Assembly (NCBI RefSeq): GCF_036488675.1
Contig: NZ_CP133151.1
Location: forward strand, 372,001-436,000
Source of the DNA: Sinorhizobium chiapasense
Lineage (GTDB): Bacteria; Pseudomonadota; Alphaproteobacteria; Rhizobiales; Rhizobiaceae
Length of the DNA stretch: 64,000 nucleotides
Direction of reading: 5' to 3'
In this document: positions 8,782-18,869 of the stretch, in pieces
Numbering within the stretch: the stretch's first letter is position 1
How the letters are laid out: each line of letters begins with the position of its first letter
Made by a program: the position numbers and the translations under genes
Notes under the pieces: model-generated
Told to the model about the DNA's origin: nothing
Seen by the model: the letters and a program-made list of their open reading frames with translations, nothing else
The model's database searches: none

Positions 8782-9633
8782 ATGCACATCGTAATCTGTA
8801 TCAAGCAGGTGCCGGACTCCGCACAGATACGAGTCCATCCGGTGACGAACACAATCATGCGTCAGGGTGTGCCAACCATTATCAACCCCTACGACCTGTT
8901 CGCCCTGGAGGAGGCACTCAAATTGCGCGACGCCCATGGCGGCGAGGTCACCGTGCTCACCATGGGGCCGCCCATGGCAGAGGACGCTTTGCGCAAGGCG
9001 CTCACTTACGGCGCCGACCGCGCGGTACTTTTGACCGACCGATATTTCGCCGGCTCCGACACTCTGGCGACCTCATTCGCTCTTTCTCAAGCTATCGCGA
9101 AGATCGGCGAGACCTTCGGTACGCCTGATATCGTCTTCACCGGCAAGCAGACGATCGACGGCGACACCGCCCAAGTCGGGCCCGGCATCGCCAAGCGCCT
9201 CGACCTCCTGCAGCTCACCTACGTCGCGAAGATCGCCTCCATTGATCTAAACACGCGGGAGATCACAGTAGAGCGCCGCTCGGAAGGCGGCACGCAAACG
9301 CTGATGAGCAAGCTCCCTTGCCTCATCACAATGCTGGAAGGCACCAATGAGATCCGCCGCGGCTCGCTAGACGACGCGCTACGTGCCGCGCGCAGCCGGA
9401 TCGTGAAGTGGAGCGCGGCCGACGCCGGTATTGAGGACCTCACCAAATGCGGCCTGCGCGGTTCTCCAACCGTCGTCAAGCGCGTCTTTGCCCCTGCTGC
9501 GCGGGCCGAAAAGGCGGAGCAAATCGAAACCACCGAAAAGACGCCGCGCGATCTTGCCGATGAGTTGATCGCCGGGATCTTCTCGCGCCAGCCGGCGCTG
9601 GAAGACGAACTCGCCTTCGATGGCGACGCGTGA
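8782..9633 (+). CDS. fixA: FixA, electron-transfer flavoprotein beta subunit
   Basis: FixA (283 residues) pairs with FixB to form an electron-transfer flavoprotein that feeds electrons to nitrogenase via FixCX. It opens with MHIVICIKQVPD, typical of ETF beta, and has the nucleotide-binding segment around GKQTIDGDTAQVGP. The start is preceded by AGGAGGG. It is the first gene of fixABCX, 15 bases ahead of fixB, behind a NifA-regulated sigma54 promoter. The Fix type of ETF is known to bifurcate electrons from NADH. Confidence 0.95.
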   Translation: MHIVICIKQVPDSAQIRVHPVTNTIMRQGVPTIINPYDLFALEEALKLRDAHGGEVTVLTMGPPMAEDALRKALTYGADRAVLLTDRYFAGSDTLATSFALSQAIAKIGETFGTPDIVFTGKQTIDGDTAQVGPGIAKRLDLLQLTYVAKIASIDLNTREITVERRSEGGTQTLMSKLPCLITMLEGTNEIRRGSLDDALRAARSRIVKWSAADAGIEDLTKCGLRGSPTVVKRVFAPAARAEKAEQIETTEKTPRDLADELIAGIFSRQPALEDELAFDGDA

Positions 9634-9648
9634 AGGCAAGGAGCAACG

Positions 9649-10758
9649 ATGTTGAACACGAAGCAAGGCACCCCTCCTCCAGCCGCTGGCCGCGCCGGCA
9701 TGAAGAAGGAACTGCCCGAGCATTTCAAGGACTACCGGCACGTTTGGGTCTTCATCGAGCTGGAGCGGGGCCAGGTCCATCCCGTCTCCTTCGAGCTGCT
9801 CGGCGAAGGCCGCAAGCTCGCTGACAAACTGGGGGTCGAGCTTGCCGGCGTCGTTCTCGGACCGGCGGGAGAGGCCACCCTTTATGCCGTTGCCGAGGCC
9901 TTTGCTTACGGCGCCGATCTTGCCTACCTGGTCGAGGCGCCGCTCCTCGAAGACTACCGCAACGAGCCCTTCACCAAAGCAATGACGGACTTGGTCACGA
10001 CATACAAACCGGAGATCCTGCTTCTCGGTGCGACCACGCTCGGCCGCGATCTTGCCGGTTCCGTTGCGACGACGTTGTTGACGGGACTGACGGCCGACTG
10101 CACCGAACTTGATGTGGATGCGGAAGGCTCGCTCGCCGCAACTCGGCCGACTTTCGGCGGCTCCCTGCTATGCACAATCTACACCCTCAACTGCCGTCCG
10201 CAGATGGCAACAGTGCGGCCAAGGGTCATGGCCATGCCGCAGCGCGTGAACAAGCCGATCGGGCGTGTCATTCAGCACGACGTCCCGATGATAGAGGAAG
10301 AGATCGTTACCAAGGCCCTCGGCTTCCTGTCCGATGGCCAGTCGTCGACCGCCAATCTCGCCTATGCCGACGTCGTGGTTGCCGGAGGCCTTGGTCTGGG
10401 CGCGGCGGAGAACCTGAAGCTTGTAAAGAATCTCGCGCGGGCGATTGGGGCCGAATATGGCTGTTCGCGTCCGTTGGTCCAGAAGGGCTGGATGCCGGCT
10501 GATCGGCAGATCGGCCAAACCGGCAAGACCATCCGGCCGAAGCTCTACATCGCGGCCGGGATCTCGGGCGCCATCCAACACCGGGTTGGCGTCGGGGGAG
10601 CTGATCTCATTGTGGCGATCAACACCGACCGAAACGCACCGATTTTCGATTTCGCTCACCTCGGCGTGGTGACCGATGCGATCCGCTTCCTGCCGTCCTT
10701 GACGGAAGTCTTCACCCATAGGCTGTCGCCGCACAGTCGCGATAAGCTTGCGAACTAA
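9649..10758 (+). CDS. fixB: FixB, electron-transfer flavoprotein alpha subunit
   Basis: This 369-residue ETF alpha subunit carries the C-terminal FAD-binding domain, seen in [31 protein letters not shown] and the NTDRNAPIF segment. An AAGGAG site precedes the start. With FixA it forms the flavoprotein that delivers low-potential electrons to nitrogenase. It sits between fixA and fixC with short gaps, as in other rhizobia. Confidence 0.95.
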   Translation: MLNTKQGTPPPAAGRAGMKKELPEHFKDYRHVWVFIELERGQVHPVSFELLGEGRKLADKLGVELAGVVLGPAGEATLYAVAEAFAYGADLAYLVEAPLLEDYRNEPFTKAMTDLVTTYKPEILLLGATTLGRDLAGSVATTLLTGLTADCTELDVDAEGSLAATRPTFGGSLLCTIYTLNCRPQMATVRPRVMAMPQRVNKPIGRVIQHDVPMIEEEIVTKALGFLSDGQSSTANLAYADVVVAGGLGLGAAENLKLVKNLARAIGAEYGCSRPLVQKGWMPADRQIGQTGKTIRPKLYIAAGISGAIQHRVGVGGADLIVAINTDRNAPIFDFAHLGVVTDAIRFLPSLTEVFTHRLSPHSRDKLAN

Positions 10759-10769
10759 GGGGCACGACC

Positions 10770-12077
10770 ATGACCGAGGAAAAGTTCGACGCCATAGTTA
10801 TCGGGGCCGGTATGGCCGGCAACGCAGCCGCTTACACCATGGCGAGCCGCGGCCTGAAGGTGCTGCAGCTGGAGCGCGGCGAGTATCCGGGCTCCAAGAA
10901 TGTCCAGGGCGCCATCATGTACTCAAATATGCTGGAGAAAATCATCCCGGACTTTCGGGATGATGCGCCTCTCGAGCGGCATCTGGTCGAGCAACGCTTC
11001 TGGATGATGGACGACACATCCCACGTCGGGATGCAATACCGCTCGGATGACTTCAACGAGTCGAGACCAAACCGCTATACGGTCATTCGTGCCCAGTTCG
11101 ACAAGTGGTTTTCGCGCCAGGTGCGCGAGGCGGGAGCGACGGTTCTGTGCGAAACGACGGTGACGGAACTCGCCCGCGATGCAGATGGGAAAGTGATCGG
11201 CGTTCACACTGACCGCACCGGCGACGTGATCCTGGCGGACGTGGTCGTTCTCGCAGAAGGGGTCAATGGGCTGCTCGGCACGCGGGCTGGCTTGCGTGAG
11301 ACGCCGAAACCCGAAACCGTGGCGCTTGCAGTCAAGGAAATGCATTTCCTGCCGGAAGAGGTGATCGATCAGCGCTTCGGCCTTAAGGCCAACGAAGGCT
11401 GCGTGATCGAGGCAGCCGGAACCATCTCCCGTAGCATGGCTGGGCTCGCCTTCCTCTACACCAACAAAGAGTCGATCTCGATCGGCATCGGCTGCCTCGT
11501 CTCGGATTTTGCCGCGACGATGGAGAGCCCTTACGACCTGCTCGAAAACTTCAAGAACCATCCGTCGGTCCGGCCGCTGATCGCAGATTCGGAGGTCAAG
11601 GAATATGCCGCTCATCTCATTCCGGAAGGTGGTTACAAGGCAATCCCGCAGCTCTTCGGCAATGGCTGGGTGGTCGCAGGCGACGCCGCGCAGCTCAACA
11701 ACGCCGTGCACCGGGAGGGATCCAATCTCGCCATGACGTCCGGGCGCCTCGCCGGTGAAGCCATCTTGCAGGTCAAGAAACGCGGGGACCCAATGATCAA
11801 GGAGAACCTCGCCCTCTACAAGTCGAAGCTGGACAAGTCCTTCGTCATAAAAGATTTGCGGAAATACAAGGACATGCCCGCCCTGCTCCACACCAATTCC
11901 CGCAATTTCTTCACGACATATCCGCAATTGCTGTCGCAGGCTGCACAGAACTTCATGCGTGTCGACAGCACCCCGAAGCTCGACAAGGAACGGGCGACTA
12001 CGGCGGCCTTCGTCAAGGAGCGCTCGCGCTGGGGGCTCGTTAGTGACGCAGTCCGCTTGGCATTCGCCTGGCGCTGA
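10770..12077 (+). CDS. fixC: FixC, ETF-quinone oxidoreductase-type flavoprotein
   Basis: FixC (435 residues) is a membrane-associated FAD protein related to ETF:ubiquinone oxidoreductase. The dinucleotide-binding motif [10 protein letters not shown] is at the N terminus, and the second FAD motif [14 protein letters not shown] is near residue 310. It should pass electrons from FixAB to quinone and, with FixX, to ferredoxin for nitrogenase. It starts 11 bases after fixB and precedes fixX by 12 bases. Confidence 0.95.
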   Translation: MTEEKFDAIVIGAGMAGNAAAYTMASRGLKVLQLERGEYPGSKNVQGAIMYSNMLEKIIPDFRDDAPLERHLVEQRFWMMDDTSHVGMQYRSDDFNESRPNRYTVIRAQFDKWFSRQVREAGATVLCETTVTELARDADGKVIGVHTDRTGDVILADVVVLAEGVNGLLGTRAGLRETPKPETVALAVKEMHFLPEEVIDQRFGLKANEGCVIEAAGTISRSMAGLAFLYTNKESISIGIGCLVSDFAATMESPYDLLENFKNHPSVRPLIADSEVKEYAAHLIPEGGYKAIPQLFGNGWVVAGDAAQLNNAVHREGSNLAMTSGRLAGEAILQVKKRGDPMIKENLALYKSKLDKSFVIKDLRKYKDMPALLHTNSRNFFTTYPQLLSQAAQNFMRVDSTPKLDKERATTAAFVKERSRWGLVSDAVRLAFAWR

Positions 12078-12089
12078 AGGAGAGATGAG

Positions 12090-12389
12090 ATGACGATCGC
12101 AGTCACCAACTTGCGCGTAGAGGAAAAGCTTTATCAAAATCGCTATGTAGTCGATTCAGGACGCCCGCACATTAAAGTGCGACCGCACCAGTCGCCGAGC
12201 GCGAAACTCTACGCCCTCACAAGCGTCTGCCCGGCCAAATGCTATGAGTTGAATGACAAGGGCCAAGTGGAGATCACCGCCGACGGGTGCATGGAGTGCG
12301 GCACATGCAGAGTCCTTTGCGAGGCAAGTGGTGAGATCGAGTGGAATTACCCGCGAGGCGGCTTCGGTGTCCTCTTCAAGTTCGGATGA
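12090..12389 (+). CDS. fixX: FixX, ferredoxin-like protein
   Basis: This 99-residue ferredoxin-like partner of FixC has four conserved cysteines, CPAKCYE and [11 protein letters not shown], that bind a low-potential [4Fe-4S] cluster. The length and the C-terminal [10 protein letters not shown] are typical. It is the last gene of fixABCX and should hand electrons towards the nitrogenase reductase. nifA follows after about 150 bases and may be read in part from the fixA promoter. Confidence 0.94.
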   Translation: MTIAVTNLRVEEKLYQNRYVVDSGRPHIKVRPHQSPSAKLYALTSVCPAKCYELNDKGQVEITADGCMECGTCRVLCEASGEIEWNYPRGGFGVLFKFG

Positions 12390-12543
12390 CTAGCTCGCAG
12401 GCCCTCCCGCGAATGTCGCAAGCAGCATTGGATTTTTCAGGTTGTCGAAAATGTGCACAATAGGGCTTTGGAATCATATGCTTCCAGAGTTCAGAAGAAA
12501 AAAGGCGCTTGGAGGAGCACCTGACAACCCCTGAGGAGTTCAC

Positions 12544-14277
12544 ATGCTGCATGATCGGTTCGATGAAGGAAGGCGGTCTGATTCATCCATTAAAACCAAG
12601 ACGGATATCTCCAGCGTAATTTACCAGATATCGAAAGTCCTGATGGCCCCCACCCGGCCGGAGATCATGCTCACCAATGTCGTGAACATCCTCTCCTCGA
12701 TGCTCGACTTGCGTCATGGAGCAATCGTCGTCCTCGACGATGAAAACGAGCCAGAAATTGTCGCGACTGCCGGCGTCACGCCCTCACCTCCATCCGGCCG
12801 TGACCGAATTATACCGCAGGCCGCAATAGACGAGATCGTCGCTACGGGGGCACCCGTCGTCATACAGGATGCCAGCAAATCGGAGCTCTTCCGGGCTCAC
12901 CTTCAGACGTCCTCGAACGGCGGCGCCATCCCAGGTCGTTTTATTGGTGTCCCGGTAAAGGCCGAGCGCAGGATTCTTGGAGCGCTATCGGTCGTCCGCG
13001 CCAGGGGCGACGCCACTGGCTTGCCCTATGACGAAGACGTTCGCTTTCTCACAATGGTTGCCAACCTTGTCGGCCAGACTATCTGGCTCCATCGCACTTT
13101 TGGCATGGATGGCCAGCGGCTCATGGAGGAGCAATGCAGACGGGAAAAATCCCCAGACGATGAGAGGAACGACACCGGCGGGCGTCTGCCTGCCAAAATC
13201 GACTGGATCGTCGGGGAAAGTCCCGCAGTCAAGCAGGTGCTCGAAACCGTCTCGGCCGTGGCCCCAACCAATACCACCGTCCTTCTGCGGGGCGAAAGCG
13301 GCACCGGCAAGGAATTCTTCGCACAGGCCATCCATGAGCTTTCACCTCGGAGGAAGAAACCTTTCGTAAGGTTGAACTGCGCCGCATTGCCTGAAGGCGT
13401 TCTGGAATCAGAGCTGTTTGGGCATGAAAAGGGTGCCTTCACCGGGGCTATCTCGCAGCGCGCGGGTCGTTTCGAACTGGCCAATGGCGGAACCCTGTTG
13501 CTTGATGAAATCGGCGAGATCTCGCCTGCATTTCAGGCCAAGCTGTTGCGCGTCTTGCAGGAAGGTGAACTGGAGCGGGTTGGCGGCACCAGAACGCTAA
13601 GGGTCGACGTGCGGCTCATATGCGCCACCAACAGGGACCTCGAGACAGCTGTCGTCAATGGAGAGTTCAGGGCTGATCTTTATTACCGCATCAATGTGGT
13701 CCCAATTGTCTTGCCGCCGCTCAGAGAGCGACCCGGCGATATTTCGCGCCTTGCAAAGGCTTTCCTCAAACGATTCAACAAGGAGAACGGCCGCGAACTC
13801 GCTTTCGCGCCGTCGGCGCTCCAACTGGTCTCGCAATGCCGTTTCCCTGGGAACGTCCGTGAGCTTGAAAATTGCGTGCGAAGGACGGCAACACTCGCGC
13901 AATCCACGACGATCGTTCAGTCGGATTTCGCCTGCCAGAACAGCCAGTGCCTCTCTTCGCTACTGTGGAAAGGAGCCGACGGTTCAAACGGCGGCAATGC
14001 CACCGATGACCTCGCCAGGGGAATGCCGGCTGGATCGCCGCTCACAGTCAGGCGTGTCGGCGGCTCGGAGAGCGAGGCGTCGTGCTCCAACGCCTGCGAC
14101 CCGAACGATCCTGCTTGCCCCGCAATGGGTGCGCGTCTGACCGAGCGCGAGCGACTGATCGACGCGATGGAGAAGTCCGGCTGGGTTCAGGCCAAGGCGG
14201 CTCGCGTCCTCGGCCTCACCCCGCGTCAGGTCGGTTATGCTCTGCGCCGGCATCAAATCGAGATAAAGAAGTTCTAG
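12544..14277 (+). CDS. nifA: NifA, sigma54-dependent activator of nif/fix genes
   Basis: NifA (577 residues) is the master activator of nitrogen-fixation genes. An N-terminal GAF domain (about residues 30-180) is followed by an AAA+ domain with Walker A GESGTGKE near 250, the sigma54-contacting GAFTGA near 298 and LLDEIGEI. A cysteine-containing linker (CSNACDPNDPAC) follows, the mark of oxygen-sensitive rhizobial NifA. The C-terminal helix-turn-helix (KAARVLGLTPRQVGYAL) reads TGT-N10-ACA sites. AGGAG precedes the start. No convincing own sigma54 box was found upstream, so it may rely on fixABCX read-through. Confidence 0.96.
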   Translation: MLHDRFDEGRRSDSSIKTKTDISSVIYQISKVLMAPTRPEIMLTNVVNILSSMLDLRHGAIVVLDDENEPEIVATAGVTPSPPSGRDRIIPQAAIDEIVATGAPVVIQDASKSELFRAHLQTSSNGGAIPGRFIGVPVKAERRILGALSVVRARGDATGLPYDEDVRFLTMVANLVGQTIWLHRTFGMDGQRLMEEQCRREKSPDDERNDTGGRLPAKIDWIVGESPAVKQVLETVSAVAPTNTTVLLRGESGTGKEFFAQAIHELSPRRKKPFVRLNCAALPEGVLESELFGHEKGAFTGAISQRAGRFELANGGTLLLDEIGEISPAFQAKLLRVLQEGELERVGGTRTLRVDVRLICATNRDLETAVVNGEFRADLYYRINVVPIVLPPLRERPGDISRLAKAFLKRFNKENGRELAFAPSALQLVSQCRFPGNVRELENCVRRTATLAQSTTIVQSDFACQNSQCLSSLLWKGADGSNGGNATDDLARGMPAGSPLTVRRVGGSESEASCSNACDPNDPACPAMGARLTERERLIDAMEKSGWVQAKAARVLGLTPRQVGYALRRHQIEIKKF

Positions 14278-14458
14278 CCTGCTGGTGACGTCAACCGTCA
14301 GGCCAAACTTGCCCCGCCTCCCCTCGTGTGCTTGAGACGCGGCGCCTTTCGAACCCTTGCCTGTCCACAGTCGGAAACCTCACAAAACCATGTCGGCTAG
14401 GAAATGGAGGGAATCGGACAAGAAAAGCTAACCGATTGAAGGGAATAGCGCTTTTCGT

Positions 14459-14474
14459 TGGCATGGCTCTTGCG
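14459..14474 (+). promoter_or_regulatory. Sigma54 promoter of nifB
   Basis: TGGCAT-N5-TTGCG matches the sigma54 consensus and lies 37 bases upstream of nifB. No exact TGT-N10-ACA site was found in the nifA-nifB gap; one may lie within the 3' end of nifA. Confidence 0.7.
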
Positions 14475-14510
14475 TTTTGTACCGCGACGTTATGAGCAAC
14501 GGAGCCTTCA

Positions 14511-15992
14511 ATGTCCTCACCGATGATTTCGCTTAAAAGCCTGACCAGCAAGACAACAATGAATCAGTTGCTGGCGACCGCGAAGTCCGGTGCTTGCGCT
14601 TCCTCATCCTGCGGTTCGCCCGCAAAGCCGGACGACGTGGACCCTGATACCTGGGAGAAGATCAAGGACCATCCCTGCTATTCAGAAGAAGCGCACCACT
14701 ATTTCGCACGCATGCACGTCGCGGTCGCCCCAGCCTGCAATATCCAGTGTAACTACTGCAATCGTAAATATGACTGCGCCAATGAAAGCCGGCCCGGGGT
14801 CGTCTCGGAAAGGCTCACGCCGGACCAGGCGCTGCGAAAGGTCATTGCGGTCGCCAATGAAGTCCCGCAGCTTTCCGTACTCGGCATCGCCGGACCGGGC
14901 GATGCCTGCTATGACTGGAAGAAGACAAAGGCGACATTTGAACGAGTCGCGAGCGAAATCCCCGACATCAAGCTGTGCCTTTCGACGAACGGTCTAGCGC
15001 TGCCCGACCATGTCGACGAGCTTGCTGACATGAACGTTGATCACGTGACGATCACCATCAACATGGTCGATCCGGAGATCGGTGCGAAGATATATCCCTG
15101 GATTTTTCATGACCATCGCCGCTTCACTGGACTCGAAGCCGCCAAAATCCTGCACGAGCGACAGATGTTGGGTCTGGAAATGCTGACCGCGCGCGGCATC
15201 CTCACCAAGATCAATTCGGTGATGATCCCCGGGGTAAACGACGAGCACCTGATCGAGGTGAACAAATGGGTCAAGGAGCGCGGCGCGTTCCTGCACAACG
15301 TGATGCCGCTGATTTCCGACCCGGAGCATGGCACCCATTACGGCCTGACCGGGCAGCGCGGCCCGCGGGCGGTCGAACTGAAGACGCTTCAAGATCGTCT
15401 CGATGGCGGCGCCAGGCTGATGCGCCATTGCCGGCAGTGCCGGGCCGATGCGGTCGGCCTTCTGGGCGAGGACCGTGGCCAGGAATTTACCCTGGACCGG
15501 ATTCCCGGCGAGGTGAGCTACGACGCCAGCAAGCGCGAGACCTATCGGGAGGTGGTCGCGCGCGAGCGAGGTGATCACGTGGCGGCCAAGAGCGAGGCAA
15601 TCGGGATGGTCAAGACGGCAGGCTCCAGTGGGTTACTCCTCGTCGCCGTAGCCACCAAAGGCGGCGGCCGCATCAACGAACATTTCGGCCATGCGAAGGA
15701 ATTCCAGGTTTATGAAGCCTCGGCCATCGGGATCAACCTCGTCGGGCATCGCAAGGTCGAGCAGTATTGCCGCGGCGGCTGGGGCGAGGAGTCCACCCTA
15801 GATGACGTCATCGCTGCGCTCGATGGTATCGATATCCTGTTGTGCGCCAAAATCGGAGATTGCCCTAAGGATCAGCTCACGAAGGCCGGAGTCCGAGTAA
15901 CGGACGATTATGGCTATGACTACATCGAGACGGCCATCAGCGCACTTTACGCCGCCGAATTTGGGCTCGAGCCACTGGCGGCTACGGCCTGA
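14511..15992 (+). CDS. nifB: NifB, radical SAM FeMo-cofactor biosynthesis protein
   Basis: NifB makes the NifB-co precursor of FeMo-cofactor by inserting carbide and sulfur. The 493-residue protein has the radical-SAM motif C-x3-C-x2-C (CNIQCNYC, near residues 76-83) and further conserved cysteines [12 protein letters not shown]-terminal NifX/NafY-like domain covers about residues 370-480 ([11 protein letters not shown]). GGAG precedes the start. It leads the operon nifB-fdxN-nifZ-nifT behind a sigma54 promoter. Confidence 0.96.
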   Translation: MSSPMISLKSLTSKTTMNQLLATAKSGACASSSCGSPAKPDDVDPDTWEKIKDHPCYSEEAHHYFARMHVAVAPACNIQCNYCNRKYDCANESRPGVVSERLTPDQALRKVIAVANEVPQLSVLGIAGPGDACYDWKKTKATFERVASEIPDIKLCLSTNGLALPDHVDELADMNVDHVTITINMVDPEIGAKIYPWIFHDHRRFTGLEAAKILHERQMLGLEMLTARGILTKINSVMIPGVNDEHLIEVNKWVKERGAFLHNVMPLISDPEHGTHYGLTGQRGPRAVELKTLQDRLDGGARLMRHCRQCRADAVGLLGEDRGQEFTLDRIPGEVSYDASKRETYREVVARERGDHVAAKSEAIGMVKTAGSSGLLLVAVATKGGGRINEHFGHAKEFQVYEASAIGINLVGHRKVEQYCRGGWGEESTLDDVIAALDGIDILLCAKIGDCPKDQLTKAGVRVTDDYGYDYIETAISALYAAEFGLEPLAATA

Positions 15993-16026
15993 CCGCCCGT
16001 CATTCCAACAAAACCAGGAGCTGAAA

Positions 16027-16221
16027 ATGGCCTTCCGGATCATCGCATCCCAATGCACCCAATGCGGTGCCTGTGAATTCGAATGTCCCTCCGGCGCGAT
16101 CAAATTCAAGGGAGAGGCCTACGTGATCGATCCGGAAAAGTGCACCGAATGCAAGGGAGAATTCGAATTGCAGCAATGTGCCTCCGTATGTCCAGTGCCA
16201 AAGACCTGCATTCCTGCCTGA
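16027..16221 (+). CDS. fdxN: FdxN, 2[4Fe-4S] ferredoxin
   Basis: This 64-residue bacterial ferredoxin has two cluster motifs: [11 protein letters not shown] and [17 protein letters not shown]. The longer second motif is typical of nif-associated FdxN. It serves as electron donor to nitrogenase or to NifB. It follows nifB by 34 bases. The open frame extends upstream into nifB, but family similarity begins at 16027. Confidence 0.94.
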   Translation: MAFRIIASQCTQCGACEFECPSGAIKFKGEAYVIDPEKCTECKGEFELQQCASVCPVPKTCIPA

Positions 16222-16313
16222 CCTCCAGGCGATTTACCGACTGGCCACGGTGTCCTCCGGAGGGCCGTCGGGTTCCTTTCGACTTCATGCAGCCGAGGAA
16301 TGGAGGAACCGCC

Positions 16314-16616
16314 ATGGGCCTTCAACGCGAACAGGAAGTGGAAATCCGCAAGCCGCCCCGATTCATGCCGGGTGAGCGGGTCCGTGCCACACGCCACATC
16401 AAGAATGACGGCACCTATCCCGGCAAAAATATCGGCGAAAACCTGGTGCGGAAGGGCGACGAGGGTTATGTGCGCGACATTGGTACCTTTCTCCAGCAGT
16501 TCTACGTCTATGCCGTCGAGTGGGTCGATCGCGGCACCGTTGTCGGCATGCGCGCGCGTGAACTGACGAGCCTCCAGAAAACTGTCACTGTCCTCAATGA
16601 AGGGATAGCCAAATGA
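16314..16616 (+). CDS. nifZ: NifZ
   Basis: NifZ (100 residues) helps mature the P-clusters of the MoFe protein. The family signature is visible in FMPGERVRATRHIKNDGTYPG and in the later VGMRARELT. GGAGG lies just before the start. Its last codons overlap nifT by four bases (ATGA), showing translational coupling. It is third in the nifB operon. Confidence 0.92.
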   Translation: MGLQREQEVEIRKPPRFMPGERVRATRHIKNDGTYPGKNIGENLVRKGDEGYVRDIGTFLQQFYVYAVEWVDRGTVVGMRARELTSLQKTVTVLNEGIAK

Positions 16617-16825
16617 AGGTAATGATCCGCAGAACCAGCGCCGGCTTGTCGGCCTATGTTCCGAAGAAGGATCTCGAAGAGCCAATTATCAAGGTCGAGA
16701 AGGAAGATCTATGGGGTGGAGCTGTAACGCTCAAGAACGGCTGGCGCATCGCCCTGCCCGACCTGCCCCGGGATACGCCTCTTCCGATCACCGTCGAGGC
16801 TAAGAGGATTTTCGACAAGGACTGA
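16613..16825 (+). CDS. nifT: NifT/FixU
   Basis: This 70-residue protein is a member of the small NifT/FixU family found at the end of nif operons. The pattern MKVMIRR at the start and WGGAVTLKNGW in the middle is typical. The biochemical function of the family is unknown and mutants usually fix nitrogen. It overlaps nifZ by four bases. Confidence 0.92.
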   Translation: MKVMIRRTSAGLSAYVPKKDLEEPIIKVEKEDLWGGAVTLKNGWRIALPDLPRDTPLPITVEAKRIFDKD

Positions 16826-16862
16826 TGCTGCGGATAGCAGTCAAGCGGCGAGAGAAAACAGC

Positions 16863-17738
16863 ATGAACACGATCCTGACCTCGGACCGTCTCGTGATTTT
16901 TCGGAACTTTGATGCCGAAAGGCGACTTGACCTGTTGAAGGAAGTGCTCGCCACCGATGGGATCGTCCCCTATCTCGGTCCGGGTCTCCTGCGGCTCAGC
17001 TCCGCGCAACCGACTATACCGCACACACCGGAAGCCGTCGCCGCGGCACTTAACTTGCGGGCCACAGCTCCTTCCAGGATACGCACCAACATGTGGTCGG
17101 TCGCGCAATTCATAGAACAGCGCCGGCATCGCCGTACGCTTCAAACCTGGATGTCAGAGATCTTCGCAGCGTCGGTGGCACCGACCGTGCTCCACGCCTG
17201 GTTCGCAACCCTACCGCTCTCCCTCATCATCGATAGCTGGTACGATGGGACGATGCGCGCGGCCCTTGCGGAGACCGGTCGAACAGACGTGGTTGAGATA
17301 CAAGGCGTCACGCGCGCGAACGAATTCGGCGACATTTGGACAAAATCCTACGATCTTTCAGGGAGGGAACTCGAACTCGGACGAGCGGCAAAAACGGTTC
17401 TCTATACGCCTCACGGCAGCGTTAGGCCGGCCGCAAACTTCCTCATCTCAGATTCCGATTATGTCGAAGTCCTGACCGAGATCGATATCCAGACGCCAAT
17501 CCCTGAGGTGGTGCAGGACCGGCGCACCAACCGGGGCCTGTTCTTCGTCGGCTGCCGCTTCAACGACCAGATGCTGCGTACCTACGCCCGACAGATCATG
17601 AAGCGCTCCAACGGCCCACGAATTGCGGTGATCGATGCGGCAACGCTGACCAAAAACGAACGCCGTTTCCTTGCAGCAAACGCGATCACGCTCATCGACA
17701 TGCCGATCGCAGAAGCGGTGGCTCGGCTTACCGGATGA
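16863..17738 (+). CDS. SIR2-like domain protein at the end of the nif operon
   Basis: The 291-residue protein looks like a divergent SIR2 (NAD-binding) domain: a glycine-rich start IVPYLGPGLL, LSLIIDSWYDG in place of the usual TTNYD, a PHGSV histidine motif, a DSDYVEVL segment and FFVGCRFND near the end. The asparagine expected in the second motif is absent, so NAD hydrolysis is uncertain. SIR2 domains serve in deacylation or in NAD-depleting phage defence. It follows nifT by 37 bases on the same strand, so it is probably cotranscribed with nifB. Any part in nitrogen fixation is an inference. Confidence 0.65.
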   Translation: MNTILTSDRLVIFRNFDAERRLDLLKEVLATDGIVPYLGPGLLRLSSAQPTIPHTPEAVAAALNLRATAPSRIRTNMWSVAQFIEQRRHRRTLQTWMSEIFAASVAPTVLHAWFATLPLSLIIDSWYDGTMRAALAETGRTDVVEIQGVTRANEFGDIWTKSYDLSGRELELGRAAKTVLYTPHGSVRPAANFLISDSDYVEVLTEIDIQTPIPEVVQDRRTNRGLFFVGCRFNDQMLRTYARQIMKRSNGPRIAVIDAATLTKNERRFLAANAITLIDMPIAEAVARLTG

Positions 17739-17924
17739 GGCAGGGCAGCAAATGGGGCAAGGATCGTTCAGTCTCGGTCGATCCGACTACCTACTGCCAA
17801 TCGCAAGATCGATTGAGAGTCGAGCAGTCCCACGCGTCGGGCGACGTCGCAGGCGCACTTGCCGTGAGCATCTGTGTCCCAACAGACTGTTATGCGATGA
17901 CTAGGTGCGAGACGCGCGTAAAAT

Positions 17925-18869
17925 TCAGGAACGCCTGGGACGTCCCTTGGCCCGTCGTGGAGAAATTATACGGGACGCCTCCTGAAATAACACCTCGCGC
18001 ATCCAGAGGCTTGCCTGATCGCCATTATGAAGGGCAGGCCATTGGACGGCTTGGGTGAACGTGGGGAGTGGCAGCGGAAGTTCGACGATCCGCAGGGGTA
18101 TTGTTTTTGCGAAATACTTCACCAGCCGTAAAGGCATGGTCGCTATACGGTCGGTGCCTGACAGCATGGATGGAATCATGCTGAATCCCTGTACGACGAC
18201 CTCAATATGTCTCTTGAAGCCGTGCTCGAGCAGATACCATTCCTCGATGGAAGGCGTTCGGGTATTCCCGAATTTGACCGCAACGTGCCCCATCGACATG
18301 TATTCCTCGAGTGTAAGTCGCTCTGATAACTGCTTGTTCGAGCGGCAGCCTACGCACACGAGTGTCTCGTCGAACAGCCTCGCTCTGGGATGCGTGCGTG
18401 ACATGAACAATTCCGGAAAAATCAAAAAATCGGCGTCACCGCGCCGCAGGCAGTCATCGTAGTTGTCCGCAAGAGGCAGCAATTCGAAGCTGACGGCGGG
18501 AGCCTCCCGCGCAGCGCGCTCCACGACCTTTTCGAAAAAGACGAGTGCGGCGTAATCCGAAAGGATGATCCTGAAACGACGATCCGATTGAGCCGGGCAA
18601 AACGGGTCCCAGGAAATGATGGAGATTTGGATGTGTAGCAGAGCCTCGCGGACTGCCGGCGCAAGTCGTTCCGCGCGCGGGGTTGGAACTAATTCGCGGC
18701 CAATCATGGTAAAGAGGTCGTCGTGGAAATAGGTGCGCAACCTGGCGACGGCCGCGCTCATCGCTGGCTGGCTCAGGTTGATGGTGCGTGCCGCCGCCGT
18801 GAGGTTACGCTCTGTCATTAGGGCGTCGAGCGCGACGAGGAGATTTAGATCAAGGCCTTTGAACCGCAT
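17925..18869 (-). CDS. nodD: NodD, LysR-type nodulation regulator (copy 1)
   Basis: This 314-residue LysR-family activator has the NodD N terminus [18 protein letters not shown], with the helix-turn-helix [19 protein letters not shown], and a C-terminal flavonoid-responsive domain. NodD proteins bind nod boxes and switch on nod genes on sensing legume flavonoids. The start at 18869 is set by similarity with the other copies in this window; the open frame extends 14 codons upstream. The upstream region keeps only a poor trace of a nod box. It lies between the nif operon and the accessory insert. Confidence 0.93.
   Translation of the reverse strand: MRFKGLDLNLLVALDALMTERNLTAAARTINLSQPAMSAAVARLRTYFHDDLFTMIGRELVPTPRAERLAPAVREALLHIQISIISWDPFCPAQSDRRFRIILSDYAALVFFEKVVERAAREAPAVSFELLPLADNYDDCLRRGDADFLIFPELFMSRTHPRARLFDETLVCVGCRSNKQLSERLTLEEYMSMGHVAVKFGNTRTPSIEEWYLLEHGFKRHIEVVVQGFSMIPSMLSGTDRIATMPLRLVKYFAKTIPLRIVELPLPLPTFTQAVQWPALHNGDQASLWMREVLFQEASRIISPRRAKGRPRRS

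Noticed and set aside
10923..12137. 404-residue open frame antisense to fixC
   Set aside because: It is a mirror of the GC-rich fixC coding frame, has no ribosome site and no recognisable domain.
12445..12465. Possible NifA site before nifA (TGTCGAAAATGTGCACA)
   Set aside because: The spacing between TGT and ACA is 11, not 10, and no -24/-12 box follows at the right distance.
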